From Ascoidea rubescens DSM 1968 (lineage: Eukaryota > Ascomycota > Saccharomycetes > Ascoideales > Ascoideaceae), in NCBI RefSeq assembly GCF_001661345.1, contig NW_017962916.1:9369-73368 (forward strand): a stretch of 64,000 bases of DNA, in the 5' to 3' direction. Under the pieces are notes generated by a model. That model was not told the origin of the DNA. It made no database searches and worked only from the letters and a program-made list of their open reading frames with translations. Shown one piece after another: positions 28,189 to 38,547 of the stretch. How positions within the stretch are numbered: position 1 is the stretch's first letter; each line of letters begins with the position of its first letter. A program made the translations under genes and the position numbers.

Positions 28189-31100
28189 TTAATTACTTGC
28201 AACTTCAATTTGTTGATTTTGAGCAGAAACATCTTCTACTGCATCCTCAAAAATTGAATTCTGATCTAAAGTTGGCAGCCGATCTATTTTTTCTTCCGAA
28301 TTTTCTTCACTATTTTCACTATTTTCTTTAGTATTTTCACTATTTTCTTCAACTTCTTCTGAGTTGAAGGAAATGCTCAGACCCCCTACTACTGACTCTT
28401 TTATAAAACTGTCTGATCTTTTGATGTCCGAATTATTTAACGAAGAAGAATTGCTGTTATTTCGCAGAAGGGATGACCCTCCAAATTTTTGTCTTCTTCG
28501 GAACCTCTGTTGTAATCTCAAATCTTGATTTTTCAATAAATCATCATTACTTAGTGAAAAGTTACCACCTCTCAACTCTTGTAATAACAATCTTGCTCTT
28601 GCGCCAACATCCTCTTTGTTTGTCATATCCGGTTGGCTTTCAGAATGCAGCAATGTTTTAACAGGCAAGCCATCTGCATTTTCTAATTTTGGCAGGGATA
28701 AAGATTCCTCGGATATTGACGACATTGAAAGTTCGCCCGTTAAATTGGCTTTAATTTGTTCCTTTATATCAAAAGAATCATTGGATGTTTTACGGCTCTC
28801 CATCAATTTTTTTCTAGCCAAAGCTCTCCTTCTCAGCGAAGAATCTTGTTTGGGTGGCCCAACAGCTTTTAATTTTTCTAATAAATTATCCATTACTGCA
28901 ACAGAATCATCATCTTCGGGAATTGTCAGCTCTGACTCTTTATTTTTAGCCTTAGATTTCTCTATCTGTATTTCAATAATTTTCTTTCTTTGTTCGTAAA
29001 CTCTCTGTTCTTCTTCTTTCTTCATATTTTCCTTTTGTGCTTTTTTATACTCATTCACAAATGAAGAAAATTTTGTAAAGAAGGAATTTCTTGAAAATGT
29101 GTCAGACGAATCTTCTCCAAAATATTTCATCAAATCATCAAATTCAGCTAAAATAACTTTGGCCTGCTCAGTTAATAATTCAGCTTTCCGATGTGCTTCA
29201 GGTAGCATTGGTAGAACTTTAGATAAAATCCTATCTTCAGGATGAAATTTGGAAGAATCACTTAAATTTCCAATATCAATAGAGGCTTCCACATTTTTTA
29301 TAGAATTGGCAAATTGAGTGCAGTCAAGAGAGACTTGTTCAATAGACAATTTACTAATTTCAACACATGCATTCAAATCATCAGTAAACTTTGAAAAGTT
29401 TGGATAGCTTTGTCTGATAATTTTTTCAAGATAATGTAAGAATGACATGCTATTTTTTTCATCCTTAATAACGCTTAATCTTTGCAATGAATTTAACTTA
29501 AACCCATGTGCTTGTTTGTTTGCATCATTCATATAATTACCAAAAGCTAAAATTATGTTAAATACTCCTTTAACATTCTCAGATGTTTGTACTCTCTCAA
29601 CTGCCAAATCAATTTTATTAAGTTTTTTCACCAAATCCAGATAATCTTTTTCAAAATTCGTTATTACAGTTAATGCTCTAATTCTTGATTTCCAATAATG
29701 TTGGAGATTATAAATTAATTCCAAGTATATTCTGTCAGCCCTTTGTAGTTCAGATGGATCTTTATCTGGAGATTTGTCACTTCCACTAGACCAGTCAGTA
29801 CTATAAGGCTCAAGGTTTCTGGCAAGATTTGTTGGAACTTCCACAATTTCTTCACGACCCAAAAATTCCAAGATATTGCTATTCTCCATTACAATTTTTT
29901 CACATTTCAAAATAGAAAGAACAACTTCCTCTTCTGTACGAGAAGACAAAACATGTAAATTAATGTTAAATTGTTGGTTAATATCCCGAGAAAGAAAAGT
30001 GAGTTTATCTTGGTCAACTTTATTTCGATTTGCAATTCTTTTTGCTTCTCTAGCAGCAAAATATATTTCCATTTGTTCAAAAATACCCTTTTCATACAAA
30101 TCTGTAGTAAGTTTAAAGGTTTCAAGCCCTTCCCAAAAAGAGTTTTCTGTGTTTTCCATTTTTTCCCAATGTAATTGTTTAAGCTTTCTTTTTGGTCTTG
30201 GATAATTACTAAATGGATTATTAACATCGTAAGTCATTTGAAATTTTCTGTATAGCGATTTTTCAATGAAAGGTGGTGCCGGAGGAATAGGTCCAGGACC
30301 TGCTGAAATATCAGAAAAAAAACCTGGTAATGGAGGTGGAGGTGGAGGTGGCGCTGGAGGCTTCATGAAAATAGATGGGAGAGGTGGAGGAGGAGGAGGT
30401 GGTGGTGGTGGAGGTGATGATATAGTTTCTTGAGTATCTTGACTTTCATCCACACTGTTAGTAGGTGAAATAGAGGTACCAGGTGGTGGAGGAATTGGTG
30501 ATGAAGGAGATGGTAGTGATGGTGGGAATTGTGGTAATTTTGGTGATGGTGGTGGTGATTCAGATGTTAAGTCAATTTTAATTGATGGCTTTCGCTTTTC
30601 TTTTCTGACAATACTTGTTTCAGTTTCTGTATCACTATTTTCATCTGACGAAATTTCAACAATTTGTGTTTTGGAAACCTTTCTCTTGGTTCTCTTTTTT
30701 TTAATTTGTTGAATGTCCGATTCATTATCTCCTTCTTCATCAGATTCTTCATCTAATTGTGCTTGTGAAGGTCTATTGATTAGTAGTTTTTTCAACTTGG
30801 ATGGTTTTTTCTTTAAAAGCAGGACCTTATTAATTTTTTGTATTGAAACACTGTTTTCATCAATTGATGGTACTCTTGAAACAGTCTTTTCCAATTCCTT
30901 AAGAAAATCAACTTTAAAACCATCACTTGTTGTATCGGGCAGAACATAAGTTTGAACCAGATCTGAGCGAACAACAGAAGTTTTGTTGCTTTGAACTTTA
31001 CCTCGAGCATATCTATCCTCCAATATATCCAATATTGTAGAATTTTCGCCCACAAAACTATCGTTTGATGCCACATATGCATCATCAGCCAATGTAGTTG

Positions 31101-34100
31101 AACTTTCTGAACTTACTATATCATCTGACGTTCCAACGGCAACTGATTGCATATAAACTTGAGTTTTCTTTTTCTTTAATAGTTCATCCATACTTTTTTC
31201 TCTTTCATCAATAAGTTTTAATTTGATTTCAAGCTGCTCTCTTAATCTTTCAATACCATTAAGTTCTTCTTGTAACTTATCATTAATTGATGTTGTCAAA
31301 GTACCATTTTTAGGTATTTCAGACACGTTGATAACGGTTTCAAACGGAGAAATAGTCTGAGGTTTACTTTGAGGTTCTTTCCCTATTTCATCTGCTAGTG
31401 ATGTGATTTCATCCAATGAAAAATCAAGCTTAAAGTCAGAGAAGTTGCTTTGCAACTCTTTAAGTCTATCGAATGCCATCATTTTTTTCTTTTTAAGTAA
31501 TTTTTCATATTCAAGCTTGCTACTATATTTTATAATATCGTTAGAATCTTTTTGCAATAATTCCAACTTTTTCCTCAAGACAGTCAATCTGTCTAAGTCA
31601 CTTTCAAGTTCTTTTGTCGTGGGCATTGATTTATTGGACGGCTTATCTTTAGGCAAGAGTATTGGAGAAGAAAATATTCGATTTGATTTTTTTTCTGGAG
31701 TTGAAACTTGATTTATTACTATCGATACAGGAGCTATGGGAGTTGTAGGAGTCTCATGTTCCGGAAAATCGACCATTTGTAGTTGCCATGCTTCATTTTC
31801 AAGAGAGTCCATTTTATCTCTTAAATTTCTCAATCTTGAGCTTGGTTCAACAGAGTTTCCCCATTTTCTTGTTTGTTTTTTCAAATTGCTCTTGTTTTTA
31901 GTAAGATTTTCTTGGATCATTTTGATAATTTGTTTTTTCGAGATATTTTCGTCGGTCAAGGGAGTTTTCGCATCACCAGTATTATTAATCAGAATCAAAA
32001 GTTCCCTCATTTCTAGTTCCTGTTCTTGTTTTTCTCTTAAATGTTGTCTTTTTAGGTCATCCAATTCACCTGATACTCTTTCATTCATCTCACGCTGTTT
32101 TCTTATAATTTCTTGTTGAGCTTTTAGTTCGATTTTAAGTTTTGAAATCATTCCTTCGGAACCTAAGGAGAGTTGGCGATCTAGTTCATCTCTTTCGGCG
32201 ACTGCAAGTTCTGTTTTTTTGTTTGCTTCTTTTAATTCTAAAAGAGCTCTTCTGGCTATTTCATCAGTTTGCAAACTTGAAAATAACCGCTGGATTGCTA
32301 TATTTACAGTAGTTTCATCATTCGACGAATGCATTGAAATTCCAGAAATTATGCCATCGATTAATCTAAAAGATCTTGTAAATTCCGGATTATCTTTTGA
32401 TTTTAGCGGGTCGGCTTGAGCTAAAAAAATGTGTTGAACAGTTGATAAAAAGTAGCCTTCAGCTTCTGTGCCTTTAACTTTTTTCCATATATTTGATATT
32501 AGACTTGTTGGGTCTTCCATGTTGATCGTTTCATCGAAATTATCATTTCTTAATAGGGATTCGTAATCTAGGGAAGCATTTTCTTCGAATTTTCTTATTT
32601 GTTCTGATATCAATTCGTAATCAAGGCTTTTTAGTTTGTTGAATAAAAGATTTAAACCTCCAGATCTTAATTGAGCTCTTATATGGGTTCTAAATTTGTG
32701 GTCTTCACCGCCATTAGCGATTGTGTTTATTAGTAGCATTGTAGCGAGAGCGTATTCTAGTAGTTGATTTTCGCCAGCAGTGCCACCAGATTTGATTTCT
32801 TCACTTGCCCCAACTAGTGAGCCCATTTTTCCTCTGCCATCGATAGTGTTTATAACTAGATGTAGCCATTCTTCAAATCTTTTAAAGCCATTTTTCTTTG
32901 TTAAGTCGTCGTCAAATTTTGATTTTTTGAGTTTATCGGAATTTTTTTTTTTTGAGGTGTTTGAATTTAGAGTTGAGTAGATGTTGTTTGAGGTTATCGA
33001 ATATAGGGATTTTAGGACTTGATTGTAGCCTTCTGGAGGCATCCAGTGAGCTGAGAAGGTTAGCATGTCAGTGACGGATTTTCTTGTTGTTAGTCTAGGA
33101 GATACTAGGGCAGTTGTTATAGCGGTTACGAATATTTTTGATTCCAAGGCCTTGTTGGCGCCTATGCTCAAGTTTACAACAGCTTTCAAACATCTTATGA
33201 TGCAGTTTTCCTTCTCTAGGAATTCGTCGACAGAAAGAGGGTTGGTTAGTCTTTGCCTTTGGTGGAGTTGCTGTAAAACGGTAGATAGGGCGATTTGGCC
33301 TTGGGCATCGATAAAGCTTCTAACCCAGGTTACAGGTTCAGTTCTTAGGGATATCCAGAGGTTGTTGAGCTGTTTGATGTTGATGCTTTTGTCCATTAGT
33401 TTTTGGACATAAGATTCTGGAGTCATGTTCTGAGAGCCCTTTGATATCAATCTTTCTTGTCTTTTGTAGTCGCCTAGGGCGTCTTGGTAGATAAGCATCC
33501 ATTTTTTTGCTGGGGAGAAGTTTTTCATTTCTAGTTTAGCAGGGTCAGGTAGACTTTTAAAGTCTCTTTTTGCCATTAGCTGGTTGAATAATTTTTCTAT
33601 TGTTTCTTCATCTTTGGGCATTTCAAGGTTGAACAAGGGGAATTGGGGCAGGATGTTTTGGGATTGGAGGAGGTGTGGTTGGGATTGAGGTTGAAGTTGA
33701 AGTTGAGGTTGAGGGTTTAGAGATAGGGATATTGAGGCATTGCTTGAGGATTGGGAATTGTTGGAGAAGGAAGAGGAATGGCGGTGGAGGTTGTTGTAGG
33801 ATAGAGAGGAGGAGGAAGGGGGAGGAGGTTTTCGGGAGAGAAAGGAAGTGCCAGTGGGAATTGGGTGTAGATCAGATAGAGAGTTGAGTTCTTGATGGGT
33901 TATAAACCAGTCAGAGGATTGGCGATGATGAGAGTGTGATGGAGAGACATTTATGTTGAGGTTGTTTTGTCTTTTTTTTTTTGAGGAAATGATTTGGTCA
34001 GGTTGTAGGTTGGAGGGCTGTAGGGTGGAGGACTGGTTTGATTTTATCTTTGATAAATTGAGGTTGTTGAGGTTGTTGTAGTTGGGATAAGATGTGTTAT

Positions 34101-34407
34101 TGATTGGCATTGATGGATCATTTGAAGATGAATCGGGTTGATTTAAAATTGAGTTTTGACCTAGTCTATTTATAAATATGTTATTGTTATTTGTATTTGT
34201 ATTTGTATTTGTATTTGTATTGGCGGTATTATTGTTATTTGATTTTGAAGATAAGGATAGTTTTTTGAAATTAGAAAAGATAGAGGAAGAGGAAGAGGAA
34301 GTTCTTGAGTTTGAACTTGTAGTATTAGTGTTAGTGTTAGGATTAGGATTAGGATTAGTATTGGTGGTATTAGAGATGCTAAATCCAAATTCTTTGGAAC
34401 GTTTCAT
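28189..34407 (-). CDS. BNI1: Diaphanous-related formin Bni1
   Basis: 2,072 aa from ATG 34407. Formins nucleate unbranched actin filaments for polarised growth and the cytokinetic ring. Order: disordered Asn/Ser/Gln-rich N-terminus (1-250); GTPase-binding and diaphanous inhibitory region (about 255-720, starting FNLEMPKDEETIEKLFNQLM); coiled coils (about 740-1190); FH1 with poly-Pro runs (about 1290-1372); FH2 (about 1405-1800) with LKQLHWEKM, NFEKDYLDLVKKLNKIDLAVERVQ and FGNYMNDANKQAHGFKLNSL; and a DAD near 1839 (VMDNLLEKLKAVGP) followed by a basic stretch (RRRALARKK). The DAD suggests autoinhibition released by Rho GTPases. An acidic Glu/Asn repeat is near the C-terminus. Length is close to S. 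cerevisiae Bni1 (1,953 aa). PIK1 lies nearby, as in S. cerevisiae chromosome XIV. Confidence 0.95.
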   Translation of the reverse strand: MKRSKEFGFSISNTTNTNPNPNPNTNTNTTSSNSRTSSSSSSIFSNFKKLSLSSKSNNNNTANTNTNTNTNTNNNNIFINRLGQNSILNQPDSSSNDPSMPINNTSYPNYNNLNNLNLSKIKSNQSSTLQPSNLQPDQIISSKKKRQNNLNINVSPSHSHHRQSSDWFITHQELNSLSDLHPIPTGTSFLSRKPPPPSSSSLSYNNLHRHSSSFSNNSQSSSNASISLSLNPQPQLQLQPQSQPHLLQSQNILPQFPLFNLEMPKDEETIEKLFNQLMAKRDFKSLPDPAKLEMKNFSPAKKWMLIYQDALGDYKRQERLISKGSQNMTPESYVQKLMDKSINIKQLNNLWISLRTEPVTWVRSFIDAQGQIALSTVLQQLHQRQRLTNPLSVDEFLEKENCIIRCLKAVVNLSIGANKALESKIFVTAITTALVSPRLTTRKSVTDMLTFSAHWMPPEGYNQVLKSLYSITSNNIYSTLNSNTSKKKNSDKLKKSKFDDDLTKKNGFKRFEEWLHLVINTIDGRGKMGSLVGASEEIKSGGTAGENQLLEYALATMLLINTIANGGEDHKFRTHIRAQLRSGGLNLLFNKLKSLDYELISEQIRKFEENASLDYESLLRNDNFDETINMEDPTSLISNIWKKVKGTEAEGYFLSTVQHIFLAQADPLKSKDNPEFTRSFRLIDGIISGISMHSSNDETTVNIAIQRLFSSLQTDEIARRALLELKEANKKTELAVAERDELDRQLSLGSEGMISKLKIELKAQQEIIRKQREMNERVSGELDDLKRQHLREKQEQELEMRELLILINNTGDAKTPLTDENISKKQIIKMIQENLTKNKSNLKKQTRKWGNSVEPSSRLRNLRDKMDSLENEAWQLQMVDFPEHETPTTPIAPVSIVINQVSTPEKKSNRIFSSPILLPKDKPSNKSMPTTKELESDLDRLTVLRKKLELLQKDSNDIIKYSSKLEYEKLLKKKKMMAFDRLKELQSNFSDFKLDFSLDEITSLADEIGKEPQSKPQTISPFETVINVSEIPKNGTLTTSINDKLQEELNGIERLREQLEIKLKLIDEREKSMDELLKKKKTQVYMQSVAVGTSDDIVSSESSTTLADDAYVASNDSFVGENSTILDILEDRYARGKVQSNKTSVVRSDLVQTYVLPDTTSDGFKVDFLKELEKTVSRVPSIDENSVSIQKINKVLLLKKKPSKLKKLLINRPSQAQLDEESDEEGDNESDIQQIKKKRTKRKVSKTQIVEISSDENSDTETETSIVRKEKRKPSIKIDLTSESPPPSPKLPQFPPSLPSPSSPIPPPPGTSISPTNSVDESQDTQETISSPPPPPPPPPPPLPSIFMKPPAPPPPPPPLPGFFSDISAGPGPIPPAPPFIEKSLYRKFQMTYDVNNPFSNYPRPKRKLKQLHWEKMENTENSFWEGLETFKLTTDLYEKGIFEQMEIYFAAREAKRIANRNKVDQDKLTFLSRDINQQFNINLHVLSSRTEEEVVLSILKCEKIVMENSNILEFLGREEIVEVPTNLARNLEPYSTDWSSGSDKSPDKDPSELQRADRIYLELIYNLQHYWKSRIRALTVITNFEKDYLDLVKKLNKIDLAVERVQTSENVKGVFNIILAFGNYMNDANKQAHGFKLNSLQRLSVIKDEKNSMSFLHYLEKIIRQSYPNFSKFTDDLNACVEISKLSIEQVSLDCTQFANSIKNVEASIDIGNLSDSSKFHPEDRILSKVLPMLPEAHRKAELLTEQAKVILAEFDDLMKYFGEDSSDTFSRNSFFTKFSSFVNEYKKAQKENMKKEEEQRVYEQRKKIIEIQIEKSKAKNKESELTIPEDDDSVAVMDNLLEKLKAVGPPKQDSSLRRRALARKKLMESRKTSNDSFDIKEQIKANLTGELSMSSISEESLSLPKLENADGLPVKTLLHSESQPDMTNKEDVGARARLLLQELRGGNFSLSNDDLLKNQDLRLQQRFRRRQKFGGSSLLRNNSNSSSLNNSDIKRSDSFIKESVVGGLSISFNSEEVEENSENTKENSENSEENSEEKIDRLPTLDQNSIFEDAVEDVSAQNQQIEVASN

Positions 34408-35151
34408 TATAAATACATGAATATAAGAAGAGAAGAGAAGAGAGGAAATTAGGTTATGTTGAAAGAAGAGAGATGAAATGAAAGAAAACGAAATGAAGAG
34501 AAGCGAATAGAAATTAAGGAAAGTAAAAATAGTAAGGTAGAAAGTGTAATGTTATTGTTAGAAAGATAAGTATAAACAGGTAAGCAAATAACAGAGAGAG
34601 GTAAGAAATGTTGGAAATGGAATTAAAATTTGAGTTAGAATTTGAATTTGAATTTGAATTTGAATTTGAATTTGAATTTGAATTTGAATTTGAATTTGAA
34701 TTTGAATTTGAATTTGAATTTGAATTTGAATTCGAGTTCGAATTAGAATTGGAAATAAAATTAAACTTGGAAATGGAGTTGGAATTGGAAAGGGCAGTGG
34801 AATGGGACAGGAAAGATAGGAAGGGTGTGTTGGACGAGGAGCTGGAGATGGAGAACGATAAGAAGGAGCAATGGTGGCAGCAGGGGAAGTTGTGCTGAGC
34901 TCTGCAAAGTCCCACACAGCAAAGGCAGCACAGGCAGCAGTGCCAGAAGAACCCACACGGGATGTTAGGCAAAAAGCATCCCACCGCCACGCGCCACTGG
35001 AAGCACGCGCCACGCAGCAGAAGCAGCACAGGACGCACGTGAGCAGCATGTGTGTTTATGCGTGCTTGCATGCGCCAATGCGCCACGGCAGGGGCATAAA
35101 GGGCTCTTCTTTTGCTGCCTCTGTTGCGTCTGCTGCCTCTGCTTCTCACCA
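34408..35151. promoter_or_regulatory. Divergent upstream region of BNI1 and the 35152 gene, with a hexamer repeat
   Basis: 744 bases. Purine-rich on the plus strand next to BNI1 (34420-34560). A TTTGAA hexamer array is at about 34638-34732. The block 34860-35100 is GC-rich. Long frames on both strands here are produced by the repeat and by low stop density in the GC-rich block. Confidence 0.5.
34638..34732. repeat. TTTGAA hexanucleotide array (about 16 units)
   Basis: Near-perfect hexamer repeat in intergenic DNA. It is open in several frames on both strands, which accounts for spurious frames of Glu-Phe or Asn-Ser repeats. Confidence 0.92.
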
Positions 35152-36742
35152 ATGGGTTTGTTCAGCTTGCCCTCGTTGGCCTCTCTCTCGGCCTCTGCCT
35201 CGCCTGCCCTCTCCACCAACAACGTCAGCTCCAACCCCATCAACTGCTCCACCGAAGAAAACTTGAACTTCTACGACGACCTCTTCAACATCTTGAACAC
35301 CAACCCTCCTGCCCACATCTCCCTTAAAGACTCTTCCTCCTTTCCAGCATCTACACCTCCATCCTTGTCCAAGAAAATATTGGGCTCTGCTTCCAATTTC
35401 ACTCCCAATCTAAACACCTTCAATCCCTTTGCGATCCTCAACAACTCCAACAAGAACCCATCCGTTGCCCCTACTAACAACACCACCACAATTCTGATCA
35501 CTCCAACTGATCCAGATGCCCAAGCTCTATCAACCTCAGACTCAACCTCAATCTCAGATCAAAACTTGTCTTCAATCGATCCTCAGCAGTTCACTTTTAA
35601 CAAAAACTTGAACAAAAAATACAAAGACAATATTCCCCTTCCCACCATCGACAACTTCAAACTTAACCATCTTATAAACAAAAATAACGATATAAACTTA
35701 GCCTACATCAACCTCGTCAACTCTCTATTGCTAGTATCTACAAACTACAAACAAGATCTATCCAACTCAATCCACTTTCTATTCAGTTTCCAAAAGAACC
35801 ACATTTTCAATGAGCTAACTATCCTCCAGAAAAACTTAAATTCAACTTATCTTTCATTCAAAAAAAAAAGGAAATCAATAAACATAATCGCCAACAATCC
35901 AAATACTATAAGCTCGACAAATAGTGCAACCAATAGTGCAACCAGTAGCGCAACTAATAGCGCCAACAATATATCTGATTCTCATAACTTTGATACCTCT
36001 GAAAATATCGAAGATTCACTGGAATACAAAAATATAAACTTCAATATAAATACAAACATCAACACCATCCTCAAAAACAACTTCTCTCAAATCACCTCAA
36101 ACCTATCCCAGCTATCCAATCTAATAGAACTATCCAACGACTCAATTCTAGACCTCGTTAAAACTCTAACCTTTATAGAAAAAAACTTGTTTACTCACAA
36201 AAATGATTCTCTCCAAAAACTCTCCTCCAAGAACTCAATCAACAAATCACAGTACCCTCTACTATCAAAACTAATGTCCCAACTAAACAACCCTTCTAGC
36301 GCTTCAATTATAAATCAAGAACTACTCAACGTAAATGACACAGAGTATATTAACATCAACATCAACACCAACATTAACACCAGCACCAACAATTCAATCA
36401 ATAATCCCCGAAACCAACCAACCTACACTTCCGACGATGACAGAAGCATAAACCAAACTGATATCGAAGACTCTTTCTATCCCGATCCAAATTACTTGGA
36501 AAACCCCCTTCTAGATTCTGATGATAATGATCAATTCCCTTCTAGCCATTCAACTCATTCGATTCATTCAATTGACTTGAATCTTAAAAAATCTCCCATA
36601 AAAAACCTAAATCAGCTCGTAAAAAAGAAATCAAATTCCTCAAATATTCAAAATAGCATCAATACTAATGTAATTGATAATGATAATAATAATGATAATA
36701 ACAATGATAATAACAATGATAATAACAATGAGATTGATAACA

Positions 36743-36833
<91 letters not shown>

Positions 36834-38199
36834 CAACAACAACAACAATAAGATTAATAATGAGATTCAGATCGAGATTGATAATACTTCATTTAGCGAC
36901 CAGAGTAGTGGCAACATAATAATCCTAGAACCCAGCCTTAACGACACACATTCCATCTCAATCCAATCAACCCTATCAAATGAATCAAATATCATAGATC
37001 TAAACAATCTAAACAATCTAACCTCCTCTCAAAATTTCAGTAACAACGATATTCACATAGACTCGCTTCTGAAATCACAAGGCAAAAAAAAGGAAGATTT
37101 TCAACTGGAAGATAATCTTTCACACTTCAACAACAATCTTGCCTACAATAAAGACAACGACATTTTAATTTCAAAGGAGTTTTACACCATTCCTGAAAAT
37201 ATCAATGAGAACATAGAAGCAAAAGAGTATAAGGAAATCAATGATTTGATTGCATCTAGAAATGTCAACAGATTGTCCAAAACTTACAATTCAATTAACC
37301 AAATAGACAAAGAAAATGAAGTTGAAGTTAACAACTCCAATTCTCTAGATCATAACAACAGTTTGGTCAACACCTACGTTCGACCCAGGTTATCCGCCGC
37401 GAAGTTATCAGCGTCCACTTCGTTGGGAAACTCCACTGTTTCTTCAATCATGTCGCATTCATCCTTTTGCAAGTCTCCCACCATGTCTCTAAGCTCCCAA
37501 CCCAACACATTGCCAACAATGGTCTCGAATTCTGTCTTGCTTCCCTTTTCAATGACAAATGCAATCACAGGAGCACAGCCTATCATCTCTACATCAATGG
37601 CAGTAGCAGTTCCAGCAACAGCGAGGATAAACACAGGCAGCACCAACCATCATAGATTGGAATTTAACAGAAGATATTTCCCAGGTGAACATAGAAACCA
37701 CACTGAAGATGAGATTAATGAACCCCTGATGCCTGCAATAACACATAGCATGTCAGGTCCCATAACGAAAGCAGTGACTATCAACAGCAGCACAAACACC
37801 AACATCAGCGGCGTGATCAACTCAGACAACAGAACTGACATTTCCAGGTCTTTGAACAAGTACTGTGACTTAAACGCTGCAACAATACCAGAGACATCCT
37901 CCAGCGCTAGCACTGGAGACGAGGCCATCCAAACAGAGACTGGCGACGACAGCAGTGCGAGAAGCTCCAGCAGCATGGGCTCGGCGTGTCGTATCAGAAC
38001 GAGAAGCACGGGCAGCACTGTCGCCAACGGAATCGACACCTCGATCAGTGGCGTCGGCATTTTCATCAGCACTGAGACGCCCCCAGCAGTGCAGCAGAAA
38101 GTTCAACATGTGCCGCTAACTGATCTGTCGGAGCCCGGTCCTGGCGACGAAAACAGGGTCTCGCGTGCCGCCCGAAGTCTCAGTCGGTACTTGCAGTAG
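35152..38199 (+). CDS. Large low-complexity protein of unknown function, 1,015 aa
   Basis: I do not recognise this protein. The first in-frame ATG is at 35152 (MGLFSLPSLASLSAS); the frame is open upstream to 35050 but only with a GTG and a Cys-rich low-quality sequence. Residues about 150-260 and 290-380 have helical, Leu-rich character (NLAYINLVNSLLLVSTNYK, QITSNLSQLSNLIELSN, LVKTLTFIEKNLF) and may be the folded part. An Asn tract covers about residues 530-565. The last 250 residues are richer in Ser, Thr and Ala with higher GC codons, including RRYFPGEH and a basic C-terminus (RVSRAARSLSRYL). No catalytic motif, signal peptide or membrane span is evident. It sits between BNI1 and PIK1. Confidence 0.7.
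36747..36849 (+). repeat. AAT/AAC microsatellite encoding poly-Asn in the 35152 gene
   Basis: Long run of AAT triplets followed by AAC triplets, about 33 Asn codons. The antisense and +1 frames appear as poly-Leu or poly-Ile artefacts. Confidence 0.95.
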
Positions 38200-38547
38200 A
38201 ATCCGTGCTTCCTATGCTGCACCGACACACGTGCGCAGTACAAGCTCCAGCCACACTGCGCTCAACCGGCTGCCACTGCCACAGATGGGGCGTGCAGCGG
38301 CGTCTCTCTACAGGTGAACGACGGATTTATGACATAGCAGTGGTTTGCAATTCTCCAGCTCTTTGCTGGTTGTTGTTCATTTGCAGTGCTTCCTCCAGTT
38401 GCTGCTTTCCTTGCTTCTGCTGCTTCTGCTGCTTGTTTGCTTGTTTTGGTCCAATTGCTCACACTCCCCTACTAATTGCAGCGCTTTTTCTAACAGCAAA
38501 CACGATCAATTACCTGCTTGTTGTATACATAGCACTTTTCATTCAAA
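38200..38547 (+). promoter_or_regulatory. PIK1 upstream region
   Basis: 348 bases; the first third is GC-rich like the end of the preceding gene, then pyrimidine-rich (CTGCTGCTT runs near 38395-38440) up to the PIK1 start. No gene or specific site was recognised. Confidence 0.4.

Noticed and set aside
35050-35151. N-terminal extension of the 35152 gene
   Set aside because: It would start with GTG and encode a Cys-rich stretch; the first ATG is at 35152.
34514-35152. Long minus-strand frame with an Asn-Ser repeat upstream of BNI1
   Set aside because: It is created by the TTTGAA array and a GC-rich block with few stops; other frames on both strands are equally open. No motif or plausible start.
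36648-36919. Poly-Leu and poly-Ile frames
   Set aside because: Shadow frames of the poly-Asn microsatellite in the 35152 gene.
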